Shown here: positions 13,067-26,571 of the stretch, piece by piece
Layout of the letters: each line of letters starts with the position of its first letter
Numbering within the stretch: the stretch's first letter is position 1
Assembly (NCBI RefSeq): GCF_019097595.1
Contig: NC_080729.1
Span: forward strand, 5,214,417-5,278,416
Direction of reading: 5' to 3'
DNA length: 64,000 nucleotides
Source: Hemibagrus wyckioides
Lineage: Eukaryota > Chordata > Actinopteri > Siluriformes > Bagridae
Notes under the pieces: model-generated
What the model was told of the DNA's origin: nothing
The model's database searches: none
What the model saw: the letters and a program-made list of their open reading frames with translations, nothing else
Made by a program: the position numbers and the translations under genes

Positions 13067-13765
13067 ACTTCCTGTGAGGAACCTTGACATGGAATGCTTG
13101 GCTTGGGTCAGTTCTTTGTAAGCAGCCTTTGTGTACTGTTTGAACACCTTCATAACAGGTATGCATTCAGACACACACTTCATCTTCACCCCTTGTCATG
13201 TTAAATATAGACTTTGACACACCCCAGTTCTGTGTGTGAGTGTGTGTTTGTTTGTTTTTCACGCTTTTATGTCTCATATTTCACGGACCCATATTTTTGA
13301 ACTGAATATGGAGGATGCTGTGAGGATGGTGTGAAGGTCACTTCATGTCACACAACAGGGAAAAAATGAAGAAATAAGAGCACTAGTGATAGCAAAAGAG
13401 ACAAAAATGCGGCAGAAAGAAATTAATTCAACATTATTAGCTCATTTTGCAAAATAAAAGAGAATAAAAAGCAGAAAAGTTTAAGAAGAGAGTTATATGA
13501 GTGACATTTTTCTATAGAGACCAAATTCATAAAATTGTAGAACTGAGCTTATTGTTCTTTATATGTTGTTATTGACTCATTATAAGCACTCTACAAACAG
13601 TAATAATATGCTATGAATGAGTTCCTAGCTCCTCTCTCTTATCTGCGTCATAGCGAATTAATAATCTAACACTCATGACATGTGGCTGTATTCAGTAGAA
13701 ACTATTCAGGGTCTGTTGCAGGGTCTGTAGGACCTCATATCTGCACCTGAGTCTCACTTTTCTGC
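13067..13765. other. Non-coding AT-rich stretch
   Basis: No repeat or gene recognised apart from a short GT-rich tract near 13230. Confidence 0.6.
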
Positions 13766-15001
<1,236 letters not shown>

Positions 15002-16268
15002 TCACTTGGCCAGGCGCGTTCTTGTATCCAGTATCAACCAGTCGACAGTCTTTACAGCTTGAAGAAAGCAGATTAATGGCTGTAAGTGGTTAATGCTCTT
15101 CATCTAATCCAGTATACCTCTGATGTTTTGAAATTTTTGTTTTCATTTTTAGATTTTCAAATCCCCCCCAAAAAAAAGAGTCTCAGGAGACCAGAAGTGG
15201 ATTTTCAAGAGCAAAAACGCCTTTTTGCAAATAAATCTGTGTGTGTGTCTGTCGCGGTTCACTAATTAATTCCCATGTTGAGGGTTTTTCTGAGCCTCTT
15301 GGCCCAGTCTCTCTTTCTCTCTCTCTCTCTCTCCCGGTTTTTATTCTGCTGTGATACAGAGGAGAGGTTTTTGGAATAATTTGTCCCAGAGAGAGCAGCT
15401 CAGTAAATCACACATGCTTTGATTTAGCAAAGCAGATTTAATTTTGTTTGCTTTATGCAAACCCAGTGTGTTTGGGGCATGTTTTTTTATGTCTTAGTGG
15501 GGACCAAATGTCCTCGAGTGAATAGAAACATCTGATAGTTTTAGAGGTCAAAAGCAGCCATTTGTCTGGTCTGTAGTAAAACTGTGAAAGAGATAATATC
15601 TTGCCTTTTGGTCACTGAGGTTAAAAGTAGTGTTTGATTTAGATGTGTCCAAGCATTAGTTTTAATTTCCATTCATATTTATGTCAAGGGAAGGTCAAGA
15701 GGAAAGGGAGCTGTTCATGTTCATGTGTAAAGTTAACCAACTGAATCCATATATCTAACTGTGTGTAAATACAGTAGATGATTAATCTCTGTGAAGGTTT
15801 AAACTAAAAAATAGGTTTAGAATTCTCTCTTTGAGCTCATGTATGTGGAAGAGGACAGACAGCACCCTCTGTTATTTGCCTTATATATATTTTTTAATAT
15901 ATTTCGTAAATGAAAATGTATATTTTCATATTTTCACATTGTATATGAAAAATATGTATTTTGTCTTTTAGTTATTATTTTAGATTTTGATTTTTTAAAT
16001 TTATTATATTATTGTATCATAATTTCTAAAGTTTTTTTGTTTGTTTTTTAAATTGTCCTTTATTTGTAGAATTTTATTTTAATGTTTTTCTTTTTTTACT
16101 TTTTTTATATCTAAGATATTTTTTAAGAAGGTTTTTTCAATTTTTTTATTTGAATTGTTTTGTATCTAATAATGTTTTGATATATTAACCATTTTAGCTG
16201 TTTTTTATGTATGAAAGCTGCTATACAAATCATTAAATTAATTTAAATAATTAATTAATTAATAATAC

Positions 16269-16313
<45 letters not shown>

Positions 16314-16834
16314 CATTATCTCTTGTGAATTCCCTGTGACGATGCATGAAAATATGTTTTTGGATGGCTTCATTTAAATACATAAATAAATAACAAAGAA
16401 TGAAAAAAAAGAAAGAAAGAAACAGAAAAATTCCCCTCTCTCCAATGGCCTGGACTGTGCTGAGGCTGAGCTAATTAAAACCTCAGTTTTAGCCAGGAGG
16501 CGAGACATTTCCCCAACAGTGAAACATACACGAGCTCTATTTAATCACTCCTGCTCTTCAGCCATGTGAAAAAAAGAGAGAACAAGATATGAAATCAAGT
16601 GAAATTTTAATGAATCTTTCGAACCGTTACCTTGGTTTTGATGCGCTTTATAAATACGAACCGAAATGAAGCATTAAGTATGGACTTTAATAATATTGTT
16701 ATAATAGTGATGTTATTATATTAAACATAGGCATGTGTTATTATATATAAGTCTTATTTTATCAGAATCCAATGCAGTCAAAGACAAATCTTTGGTTGAA
16801 TCTCTAAAAGTCTTTATTTAATTAATGCTCTACA
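15002..16834. other. AT-rich non-coding stretch
   Basis: (CT)n near 15310-15333. T-rich 15880-16260, then (ATT)n at 16268-16312. 16440-16570 is repeat-free with GAGCTAATTAAAACC and looks like a possible conserved element. No gene. Confidence 0.6.
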
Positions 16835-17165
16835 ATGAGCTGCCTGGCTTTTTCGCCCAAAACGACCTCCACGATCATCTCCAAAATGACCCGCTCCACA
16901 GAAACTGCTCATGTAGCTGAGAAGACTCCTGCTGTTAGATTAGGCAAGCTGTCATCGACCCTGACCCTTCTTACCCTCTCAGCAGCGTTGCGCTCGGTCA
17001 ATCGCAAGAATCTCCTGTGTGTCCTCATGAGCCATGGACTTAGAGGCACAGCATGGCGGAGCTTTGCTTTCTACCCCGGTCGGAGCCTCATGTCTGACGA
17101 TCCTTCATGTAGACTCTCACTTGGAGTCCCTCAGAGCTTAGTGCTTGGTCTTCTTCTTTTTGTTT
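16835..17165 (+). mobile_element. Non-LTR retrotransposon reverse-transcriptase fossil
   Basis: The plus-strand frame reads TLLTLSAALRSVNRKNLLCV, then GLRGTAWRSFAFYPGRS and LSLGVPQSLVLGLLLF. This follows the reverse-transcriptase pattern of fish LINEs: the LSAAFDxVNH block, then RSYxV, then GVPQGSVLGPLLF. The usual Phe-Asp of the first block is changed to Leu-Arg, and GVPQGS to GVPQSL. The YADD catalytic block is not present. A dead fragment. Confidence 0.8.
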
Positions 17166-17753
17166 TTTTGGGGTTTTTTTTTTTCTCTGCTCTCTCTGAG
17201 TGAGATTTTCAGCATGCATCTGAGGATGTCTAGCAGATACTTCCTCACCACCTAATACTGAGATCTTTCTGATCTTTGGTGTTTTTTTTCAGACTCTTGT
17301 TCAGTCATCTCAAAGATTAGCAGCATGCAGCCAGACATCTTTTCACCTAACATCACAATGGCACGGTGTTCCTGGCCCGAAAAACAGAAACATGATATTA
17401 AATGTAGTTTCAGTGACATTTACCGAAGCTGAATTTTGTGGTTTGGTGTAAGGAAAACCGTCTTTTGTGCAACTCTTCCGAACTGTCTGCTGTAGAAGTG
17501 GCACCTAATCGATTTTATTGGTTTTATTGGTCAGAATGCATGTCAGTCCTAATTTATTTACAGTCGCCAGGCACTACGCACTACGTTTTCATTCACACAC
17601 GGACACACACACTTACATCTGGGCCAGATATAAGCACAAGAAACTTAACTTTATCTCATTTCTTAGGGAGGAATCAGACACAACCCGAGTAGTCACAACA
17701 TCAAAGGCAGAAAAAGATCAAAGACATTTTTGTAAATATGAAACACAGCGTAG

Positions 17754-17794
<41 letters not shown>

Positions 17795-18050
17795 GGAGAG
17801 AGAGAGTGTGTGTGTGTGTGTGTGTGAGAGAGACAGAGAGACAGAGAGAGACAGAATGTAGGGTATGAAAAATGAGTGTGGATTCAGATGGCCGTGTTTG
17901 AAAAATGATCTGGGCTTTATGAGGCTCTATTAGAATGTTTACATTGCATTCTGTATCTGAAGAATTAATTGCCACCATTTGGAAATTAAATGCGCATTAC
18001 GACGCAATTAACAACGCAAATGAGTCCTGTACTTCCTCATCCAAACACAG

Positions 18051-18081
<31 letters not shown>

Positions 18082-18136
18082 TATTAGCAGTAACACCTTG
18101 TGTGATATTTTCCAATGTAACTTCACTGGCGCACTG
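17166..18136. other. Non-coding stretch with (GT)n/(GA)n and a conserved-looking block
   Basis: (GT)n at 17755-17791 and 17804-17825, then (GA)n. 17930-18045 is repeat-free and dense in homeodomain-type core motifs. No gene. Confidence 0.6.
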
Positions 18137-18141
18137 GCTTG

Positions 18142-18182
<41 letters not shown>

Positions 18183-19030
18183 TATATATACACAAATCCA
18201 TATATGGATAAAAAAAAATCCATAAACAAAGCTAAACATGCTGATGCATGGAAAAATTAAAGACAGATACAGGGACAAACAAATGACACATGGAGAGAAT
18301 ACATACATATAGAGACAGAAAGACAAACAGAGAGGCAGACAGAAAGAAAGACAAAGAGAGAGGCAGACAGACAGAGAGACAAACAAACAGAGACACCGAC
18401 AGACAGAGAGACAAACAACTGAGACAGAGAGGCAGACATATATAGACAGACGGAACTTTGGAAAAACAACAGACAGACAGACTGACAAACAAAGAGAGAG
18501 ACAGTAAGACAGACAGACAGATAGACAAACAGAAAGATAAACTTACAGACAGACAGACAAACAAACAAACAGAAAGTCAGACAGACAGGAAGACAAACAA
18601 ACAGATACACAGAAAGACAGACAAATAGAGAGACAAACAACGGAGACAGAGAGGCAGACAGAACTTTGGAAAAGCAACAGACAGACAGACAGACATAAAC
18701 AGACAGACAGGACTTTGGAACTTTGGACATAAACAGACAGACAGACAAGACAGAGAGACAGACAGACAGACAGACAGGCAAACAAATAGACAGATAAACA
18801 CAGATAAATAGACCTACAAATACAGACAGATATATAGACACATGGAAGTAATACAGACAGGTCGATACACAGAAATATGAAAAAAAGTACAGGCAGAAAT
18901 AAAAGTCAACAGATACATACAGATAGAAAAATACAGACAGAAAGAGAGAGACATGAAGAAAATACACAAACATATAAAGCAAACAGACAGACAAAGAGTC
19001 AGCGAGACACATGGACACTCAGACACACAG
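18137..19030. repeat. (ATT)n followed by a long ACAG-rich degenerate tetranucleotide array
   Basis: (ATT)n at 18137-18182. From about 18250 the plus strand is almost free of pyrimidine runs and dominated by ACAG, ACAA and AGAC units, with larger repeats containing AACTTTGGAAAA. The frames of 60-250 codons on the minus strand (SVCLSVCL runs) are translations of this array. Confidence 0.85.
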
Positions 19031-19159
19031 ACATCTATTTCTTCTGTCTATTGATCTGTTGGTCTGTCTGTAATGAATACTGTCCAATTCACCATAATAT
19101 CACATCTATTTCACAATAACAAGCTGCTTTTTGTAATTGATAAAACAATTTCAGTATTA

Positions 19160-19160
19160 T

Positions 19161-19249
<89 letters not shown>

Positions 19250-19372
19250 TTTTGTTCATAAAACTTGAGTCGGCCATAACCTTCCCTCTTTGCAGGAAAA
19301 AAAACAGATATAAAAGTTTATAGTGTGTGTTTTAATGCTGCCTGCTCACCTCCAGCACACACTTGAACAAAT

Positions 19373-19402
<30 letters not shown>
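19160..19402. repeat. (GT)n-(GA)n compound and (AC)n microsatellites
   Basis: (GT)n at about 19160-19199 passes directly into (GA)n to 19249. (AC)n lies at 19374-19402. Confidence 0.93.
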
Positions 19403-19404
<2 letters not shown>

Positions 19405-19488
19405 CTGACGGATGCTTCATGTCTTACAAGCTTTAATTGGTCATAAATTGACCTCGAGAAACGGATTCTCTGCCGGTGTTGGAATCGA

Positions 19489-19571
19489 GGGGGGGGGGGT
19501 GAAAGAGAGAGAGAAAGAGAGAGATAGATGGATGAGTGAAAGAGATAGAGACTGAGAGTGAAAGAGATAGA

Positions 19572-19612
<41 letters not shown>

Positions 19613-19784
19613 GAGCATGAGAGAGAGAGAGAGAGAGAGAGGAATAGAGAGAGAGAGGAATAGAGAGAGAAAGAGAGAGGGGGGGCAAGAGAGAGAGAGA
19701 GAGAAATAGAGAGAGAAAGAGAGGGGGGGCAAGAGAGAGAGAGAGGAAGAGAGAGGAATAGAGAGAGAAAGAGAGAGGGGGGCA

Positions 19785-19815
<31 letters not shown>

Positions 19816-19858
19816 GAGAGAGAAAGAGAGGGGGGGCAAGAGAGAGAGAGAGAGAGCA
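19489..19858. repeat. GA-rich purine array with a GGGGGGCAAGAGA sub-unit
   Basis: A 370-bp purine strand of (GA)n. A larger unit of about 50 bp (GAGAGGGGGGGCAAGAGAG plus GGAATAGAGAGAGAAAGAG) recurs at least five times. The frames on the minus strand are SLSL translations. Confidence 0.9.
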
Positions 19859-19865
19859 CAATGTC

Positions 19866-20070
19866 CAGAAGGCCACTTCCTATATAGTGCACTATGTAGG
19901 GTATAAATAAGTTCTTCTACACCCTATGTAGTGCACTTCATGTCAGTAGAGAGCCCCATAGACTAATGTTCCCTACTCACTATATAACCTCCCTACATAA
20001 GATATGAGATAATTGCGTCTCCACCATATGTAGTGCACTAGGTATATCCAATAGGGAACCTTTTAGGACA
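19866..20070. repeat. Palindromic dispersed repeat built on TAGTGCACTA
   Basis: Contains TATAGTGCACTATGTAGGG, ATGTAGTGCACTTCATGTC and ATGTAGTGCACTAGGTAT, plus CCCTACTCACTATATAACC. The motif TAGTGCACTA is self-complementary and occurs in several orientations, typical of a fish MITE or palindromic repeat. No coding potential. Confidence 0.55.
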
Positions 20071-20629
20071 CTGTTCCTGACTCTCTATAAAACTGTACTA
20101 GAGAGATAGTGGGGAAAAAATGCACAAAAAAGATTTCTTAGATTTATTTATTTATGAATTTCTTGGATTTTTCTGTTTCTGCCCCCAGCAAAACATCAAA
20201 ATTGTGACTTAGTATGAATTATGCATTAGCGGAGGCTGAGATGAGGCCCCTGGGGGGACAAGGGGCTGCCCGAGCGCGTGCCTGCTCAAAACCCCCCTGC
20301 TGTGACAAACCTGCCCCCCCACAGGAAACACATCACTCTACTTCCTCTGTCCCCGAGGGCGAGACGGTATCTCACACACATATTCAGCCAGCCTGTCAAT
20401 CAAAAGCACAGATACACTCAGTGCAACACAAAAGGCCAAAACACACACACACACACACAAAATTAGTATGTATATACTCTTCACTTAACCTTTGTAAATT
20501 TAGCAAACAAACTTAAATTCAGATCTAAGATGCCTCCTCATCATCACCTTCATCATTTTTTTATGTTAAAACCCCCGTGAGTCAGCTTCAGAGTGGTCAT
20601 GTGTTTCTGTATGTTAAAGATCTTCTTCT
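20071..20629. other. Non-coding stretch
   Basis: 20190-20330 is GC-richer and repeat-free, with ATTATGCATTAG. (AC)n lies at 20439-20459. The 100-codon frame at 20214-20516 has no known domain and no gene context. Confidence 0.55.
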
Positions 20630-21215
20630 TCTTCTTCTTCTTTCAGCTTTTCCCTTCAGGGGTCTCCACAGCGAATCATCTCTCTCCACCTATCCCTATC
20701 TTCTGCATCCTCAACACTTGCACCCACTAGCTTCATATCCTCATTTTTTACATCCATATACCTCCTCTTTGGCGTTCCTCTTTGCCTCCTGCCTGGCAGC
20801 TCCATGTCCAACATTCTCCTACCAATATACTCACTGTCCCTCCTCTGAACATGTCCAAACCATCTTAACCTGGCCTCCCTAACTTGTCATGTCCAACATG
20901 AGCTGTCCCTCTGATGTACTCGTTCCTAATCCTGTCCAACCGGGTCACTCCCAAAGAGAACCTCAACATCTTCAGCTCTGCTACCTCCAGCTCTGACTCC
21001 TGTCTCTTCCTCAGTGACTCTGCCTCTAAACCATACAGCATGGCCGGACTCACCACTGTCTTGTACATTCGCATGATTAAATTTGGCAATGTTTTACGCC
21101 GGATGCCCTTCCTGATGCAACCCTCTCTATTTATCTGAGCTTGGGACCGGCACAGAAGTCACTGGACTGTGACCCTCATGGCTGGATCGATTCTGTATGG
21201 TGAAGACGATTTCCT
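20630..21215 (-). mobile_element. Non-LTR retrotransposon 3' fragment (reverse-transcriptase C-terminus and tail)
   Basis: On the minus strand it reads MRMYKTVVSPAMLYGLEA, RKRQESELEVAELKMLR and LGVTRLDRIRNEYIRGTAHV. This is a well-known C-terminal block of fish LINE reverse transcriptases. Further on come decayed WFGHV, LPGRR and RRYMD-type segments in other frames. It ends in a (GAA)n tail (20626-20641 on the plus strand). 5' truncated and frameshifted. Confidence 0.85.
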
Positions 21216-22029
21216 TTTTCGTGGTCGGCTTCCATTCCGAGTTCAAGACTAGACATATTTAACATTATCTAAGGTAGCTAGCTAGCTTGATGGTGCACCT
21301 GTGGGAGGAGTTAAAGTTTTCACAGGAGGCAAAAATCTGTTTTAAAATCTGTAGTAGAAGACAAACAGGAAGTCTGTCCTAAAAGGATGTTCAGTATGAA
21401 CATATTCCGAGCACAAGCCTCATGTTGAGACGATGTTCAGCTGGCTTTGATCATATGACGTAATTGTGTAGAAAATGCCCCTAGCGTATAGGGAAGCTAG
21501 ATCGATATCAGTTAGCGTGCAAACTTTTGCTAATGATAATCTTCCCAATTGTCTGTGAATGTAGCTAGCTAGGTCACGTAGCTACGAGGAAGATCCGTGA
21601 TGAAGCACTGCTGCTTGTCGAGGACGTGCTGTAACATGGCCGAATGAAAGATTTGTATTAATTACCAAGTGTTTGTGTGACATAGTGTGAAGCTCCTCAC
21701 TAAGGTGACCTTAATGTCCAGCTCACAGCAAGCCTCAGTCTGGTCTGAGTGCTTCATTATGCTAAGTAATCTTAATTAGCTTCAAATGAACCAGGACACT
21801 GGAGGAAGGTTTTATCTGAAGTGTCTTTATCACATGAAAAACATGATATGTGGCATCCTTTCAATCTCTTGTTTCCTCTGCAAATGCACCTGTAATCAAA
21901 AGGAGCCTGATTATTGGTTGGCGAATGGCGTTGACAACAGATTGGAACATGTTTTGGAAGATGATCCTACAGATGTGAAGGTGAAAGAGCTGGACAGACT
22001 AAAAGAATAAAGTGCTGCTGCATCATTCT

Positions 22030-22031
<2 letters not shown>
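21216..22031. other. Non-coding unique stretch
   Basis: Repeat-poor. 21640-21785 has a high density of TAATTA-type motifs. The 74-codon frame at 21786-22010 has no recognised domain. Confidence 0.55.
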
Positions 22032-22258
<227 letters not shown>

Positions 22259-22594
22259 TACACTATGTTGGCAAAAGTTTTGGGACATCTGCCTTTACAT
22301 GCACATGACTGTACTATGGAGTTGACCCCGCCCTTTGCAGCTATCTCTTCTGGGAAGGCTTTCCACAAGGTTTAGGAGTGTGTTTATGGGAATTTTGGCT
22401 CACAGTCTCTGCTCTAATTCATCCCAAAGGTGTTCTATGGGGTTGAGGTCAGGACTCTGTGCAGGCCAGTCAAGTTCCTCACTCATCCATGTCTTTATGG
22501 ACCTTGCTTTGTGCACTGGTGTGCAGTCATGTTTTGGAACAGGAAAGCGGTCATCCCCAAACTGGTGTCCCAAAACCTTTGATAATATAGTGTA
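22259..22594 (-). mobile_element. Tc1/mariner-type non-autonomous copy
   Basis: The termini TACACTATGTTGGCAAAAG and CTTTGATAATATAGTGTA are inverted. Internal sequence on the minus strand matches the Tc1 transposase end seen at 12553. It is deleted relative to that copy and cannot code. Confidence 0.82.
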
Positions 22595-22885
22595 TATATA
22601 GAGAGAGACTAAATCACACTGTCATCACTACCAGCAGGTAGGTAATGTGGGAAACCAAATATGACCAATATATATCGATGTTGCACCAATGAAGATCACA
22701 TGCAAATTATAATTTCTGTATAATTTTATAAGATTAATATGCATATATTCAGGGTGGATTTTGGCTTTAATATTCCAGCTGTTTTGATGTAAAATCTATG
22801 GATATAACACTACCAAGTACAGGAGAGATACATTGCACAGTGTGTGTGTGTGGTCTGTGCTTCACTGTGGATTATAGGATTAGTC

Positions 22886-22921
<36 letters not shown>

Positions 22922-23705
22922 AAGAGAGGTGTGGATCTATCTGTTGGCCATCACAGGCAATGTGTGAACAGTGCATTGTTTCTTCTCAGATGTCAGATGC
23001 ACAACTAATTAGTCTTATTAGGTAATTAAGACAAGAAGTCTTAATTAAACAAGATACACACACACACACACACACACACACGGGCCTCTGGGAGGTGTTG
23101 ACATTGTGTTCATAGTTAATTGAATTTTATCTATGTGTTATCTTAATTCAGTGCATAGTCAGTGCTAAAAACTTCAAATGTCAAAGCAAATAGTGTCGCT
23201 GAGAATAGAAGGCCAGGCTGAATATGCCACTGTGTGTGTGTGTGTGTGTGTGTGTCCGCGCAGTGGTGTTGCTCACTGCTCACCTCTTTTGAGATCAGAT
23301 GAGCTGCCAATGACTCTCCATTCCAAAAGCTGTCACTCACACCACTAGCACCCCCTCCACACACACACACACACACACACATAGCATTCCCATTCTGAAA
23401 AGAAGATGGTCGACACCACACAGCAAGATCTCAAGGAGGGCACAGAGGCATGAAAGAGTGAAAGAATCCTCAGACAGTTAAAAGAGGGAGTGAGAAAAGG
23501 AGAGAGGCAGAGGGGAGTGCGAGAGACAGTGGGGAGAAAGAGAGATGAAAAGCTGATGTTTTTTTCTGCCGCTTCACTCAGTGACAGCCTGAAAAGGAGC
23601 CTATAGATCTGTACATGTGATATGTGAAGAAGGAAGAGTTTCATGCAGTGCTTGCTGCCTAATACAAGAACCTGTCAATCACTGATTCAGGCAGACATGA
23701 GCTTA

Positions 23706-23710
<5 letters not shown>
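22595..23710. other. Non-coding stretch with microsatellites
   Basis: (GA)n at 22885-22919, (CA)n at 23056-23080, (TG)n at 23229-23254 and (AC)n at 23358-23381. 22985-23048 is TAATTA-rich unique sequence. No gene. Confidence 0.6.
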
Positions 23711-24172
<462 letters not shown>

Positions 24173-24279
24173 AATCGCAAACCCTCTCTCTTGTTATCTG
24201 TATGTTACATGTACAGTACATATAGGATTAGTTGGATTGTATACAAGTATATCAGTGTGTATTCAGACATACTGCACTG

Positions 24280-26045
24280 TACTGGTGTGTATCAGGATAT
24301 TATGGGATGTATAGTCATATACTGGGGTGTATTAGAATATTATGGGATGTATAGTGGTATGCTTGGGTGTATTAGAATATTATGGGATGTATAGTGGTAT
24401 ACTGGGGTGTATTAGAATATTATGGGATGTATAATGGTATACTATGGTGTATTATGATATAATGGGATTTATAGTGATATACTGGGGCGTATAAGGATAT
24501 TATGTGATGTAGGATATTATGGGATGTATAGTGGTATACTGGGGTGTGTTAGGATATTATGGGATGTATAGTGGTATACTGGGGCGTGTTAAGATAGTAT
24601 GGGATGTATAGGGGTGTATTGGGGCCTATTGGAATATTATGGGATGTATAGTGGTATACTAGGGTGTATTGGGATATTATGGGATGTATAGTGGTATACT
24701 AGTGCGTAATTTGATATAATTGGATTTATAGTTGTATACTGGGGCGTATTGGGATATTATGGGATGTAGGATATTATGGGATGTATAGTGGTGTACAAGG
24801 GTGAATTGTGATATAATGGAATTTATAGTGGTATACTGGGGCGTATTAGGATATTATGTGATGTAGGATATTATGGGATGTATAATGGTATACTAGGCCG
24901 TATTTTGATATAATGGGATTTATAGTGGTATACTGGAGCGTATTGGGATATTATGGGATGTATAGTGGTAGGCTGGGGAGTATTGGGATATTATGGGGTG
25001 TATAGTGGTATACTGGGGTGTACTGGGATATTATGGGATGTAGGATATTATGGGATTTATAGTGGTATACTAGGACATATTAGGATATTGTGGGAAGTAT
25101 AGTGGTATACTGGGGTGTGTTAGGGTATAATGGGATGTATAGTGGTATACTGGAGCATGTTCAGATATATAGTGGTATACTGGAGCATGTTCAGATATAA
25201 TGGGATATATAATGGTATACTGGGGTGTGTTAGGATATTATGGGATGTATAGTGGTATTCCGGTGCATGTTAGGATATTATGGGATGTATAGTGGTATTC
25301 TGGGGCATATTGGGATATTATGGGATGTGTAATGGTATACTGGGGCGTATTAGGATGTTGCATCATTATAGGATATTTTGCATTGTAAAATAAATTAATA
25401 CAATTTGGGGGGTTAAGAGGTACAGTGGTGTGTGTATCTTAGGCTATTCTTGGTATTTGATATTGGGAAAATTAGGATTAGGGTATACTGGTTTGTATGT
25501 GGTTTCACTGGGTTGTGCTGATGGTTTGTTGCAGTGTATTGGTATATACTGGTTTGCAATATACTGGAGTGTATTACTGTTCATTGGGGTGTATTAGGAA
25601 ATATTGGGATGTATTGGGGTATATGATAATATATTGCATTGTACTTAGGTTTATTGGGGTGTATTGGTTTTTTTATGATATATAGGGACATACTGAGGTC
25701 TACTGGAGTGTATTAGTACATACTGGCTTGTATTGGGGTGTATTACAATATATTGGGTTTACTGGGGTGTGCTGGATATACTGGGTGTATCAAGGTTCAA
25801 TGGGGATGCATTAAAGTATACTGAGTTGCATTTGTGTCCACTGTGGTGTATTAGGAAATATTGGAGCATAGTAGGGTATATTTCAGGGACTCTTGGGGCG
25901 TATGGTACCAAATGGGTTTTACTGGGGTGTAGAAAGGTAAAACATATTATGGTTTTGTGAAGTTGCTGATGTATACAGGGGGAATATTAGAAAATACTAA
26001 TAGGGTTTATTGGGCTGTACTGGTGTATACTGGGGTTTGTTGGAG
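24280..26045. repeat. 40-bp minisatellite (24280-25365) decaying into a diffuse GTATTGG-rich tract
   Basis: The unit is GGATATTATGGGATGTATAG followed by TGGTATACTGGGGTGTATTA, repeated about 25 times. Some units have an internal partial duplication (GGATATTATGGGATGTA twice). From 25365 to about 26045 the period is lost, but phrases such as TACTGGGGTGTA persist. No gene. Confidence 0.9.
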
Positions 26046-26059
26046 CCAGTTGAAATAAG

Positions 26060-26250
26060 GATGTGGTAGTTTAGTGGTTAAGGTGTTGGACTAGAGTTTG
26101 GAAAGTTCGAATCCCGGGTCCACCGAGTTCCCACTGCTGGGCCCTTGAGCAAGGCCCTTAACCCTCAGTTGTAGAAAAATGAGATAAAATGTATGTCGCC
26201 CTGAATAAGAGCATCTGCCATATTCTGGAAATGTCAGTGAAATGTATTTG
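26060..26250 (+). repeat. tRNA-derived SINE-like repeat
   Basis: An A-box-like TAGTTTAGTGGTTAAGGTG and a B-box-like AGTTCGAATCCC are spaced as in a tRNA. The body CCCTTGAGCAAGGCCCTTAA and a tail TAAGAGCATCTGCCA follow. It inserts at the decaying end of the 40-bp minisatellite. Confidence 0.75.
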
Positions 26251-26535
26251 GGTATTCTGTGGAAGTCTGTAAGCCTGCAACCTACTGGGTTACTAGGAAC
26301 TAAAATGCACTAATGTAGTAAAACATATTTATTGCAAACTGGTGAATACTGAAGTATATCAGGGTGTACTAGCATATACTGAAGCTGCTGTGTTGTGAAT
26401 AATTGATGTAGGCTATTTGGACTGCAGCCGGCACCACGCGACTCTCTCCTGCTGATCTACATGTGTTCACACAGCACGAAATCTTGCTGGCACAAATCCA
26501 CAAGCACTTTCTTCTTCTTTTTTTCCCCAGACTAA

Positions 26536-26571
<36 letters not shown>

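Noticed and set aside
18257..19018. 253-codon Cys/Leu/Ser-rich frame resembling a membrane protein
   Set aside because: All of it comes from ACAG-type tetranucleotide repeats; overlapping frames show the same pattern.
26070..26130. Possible tRNA gene
   Set aside because: A- and B-boxes are present but no paired acceptor stem; the head is followed by a SINE body seen at several loci.
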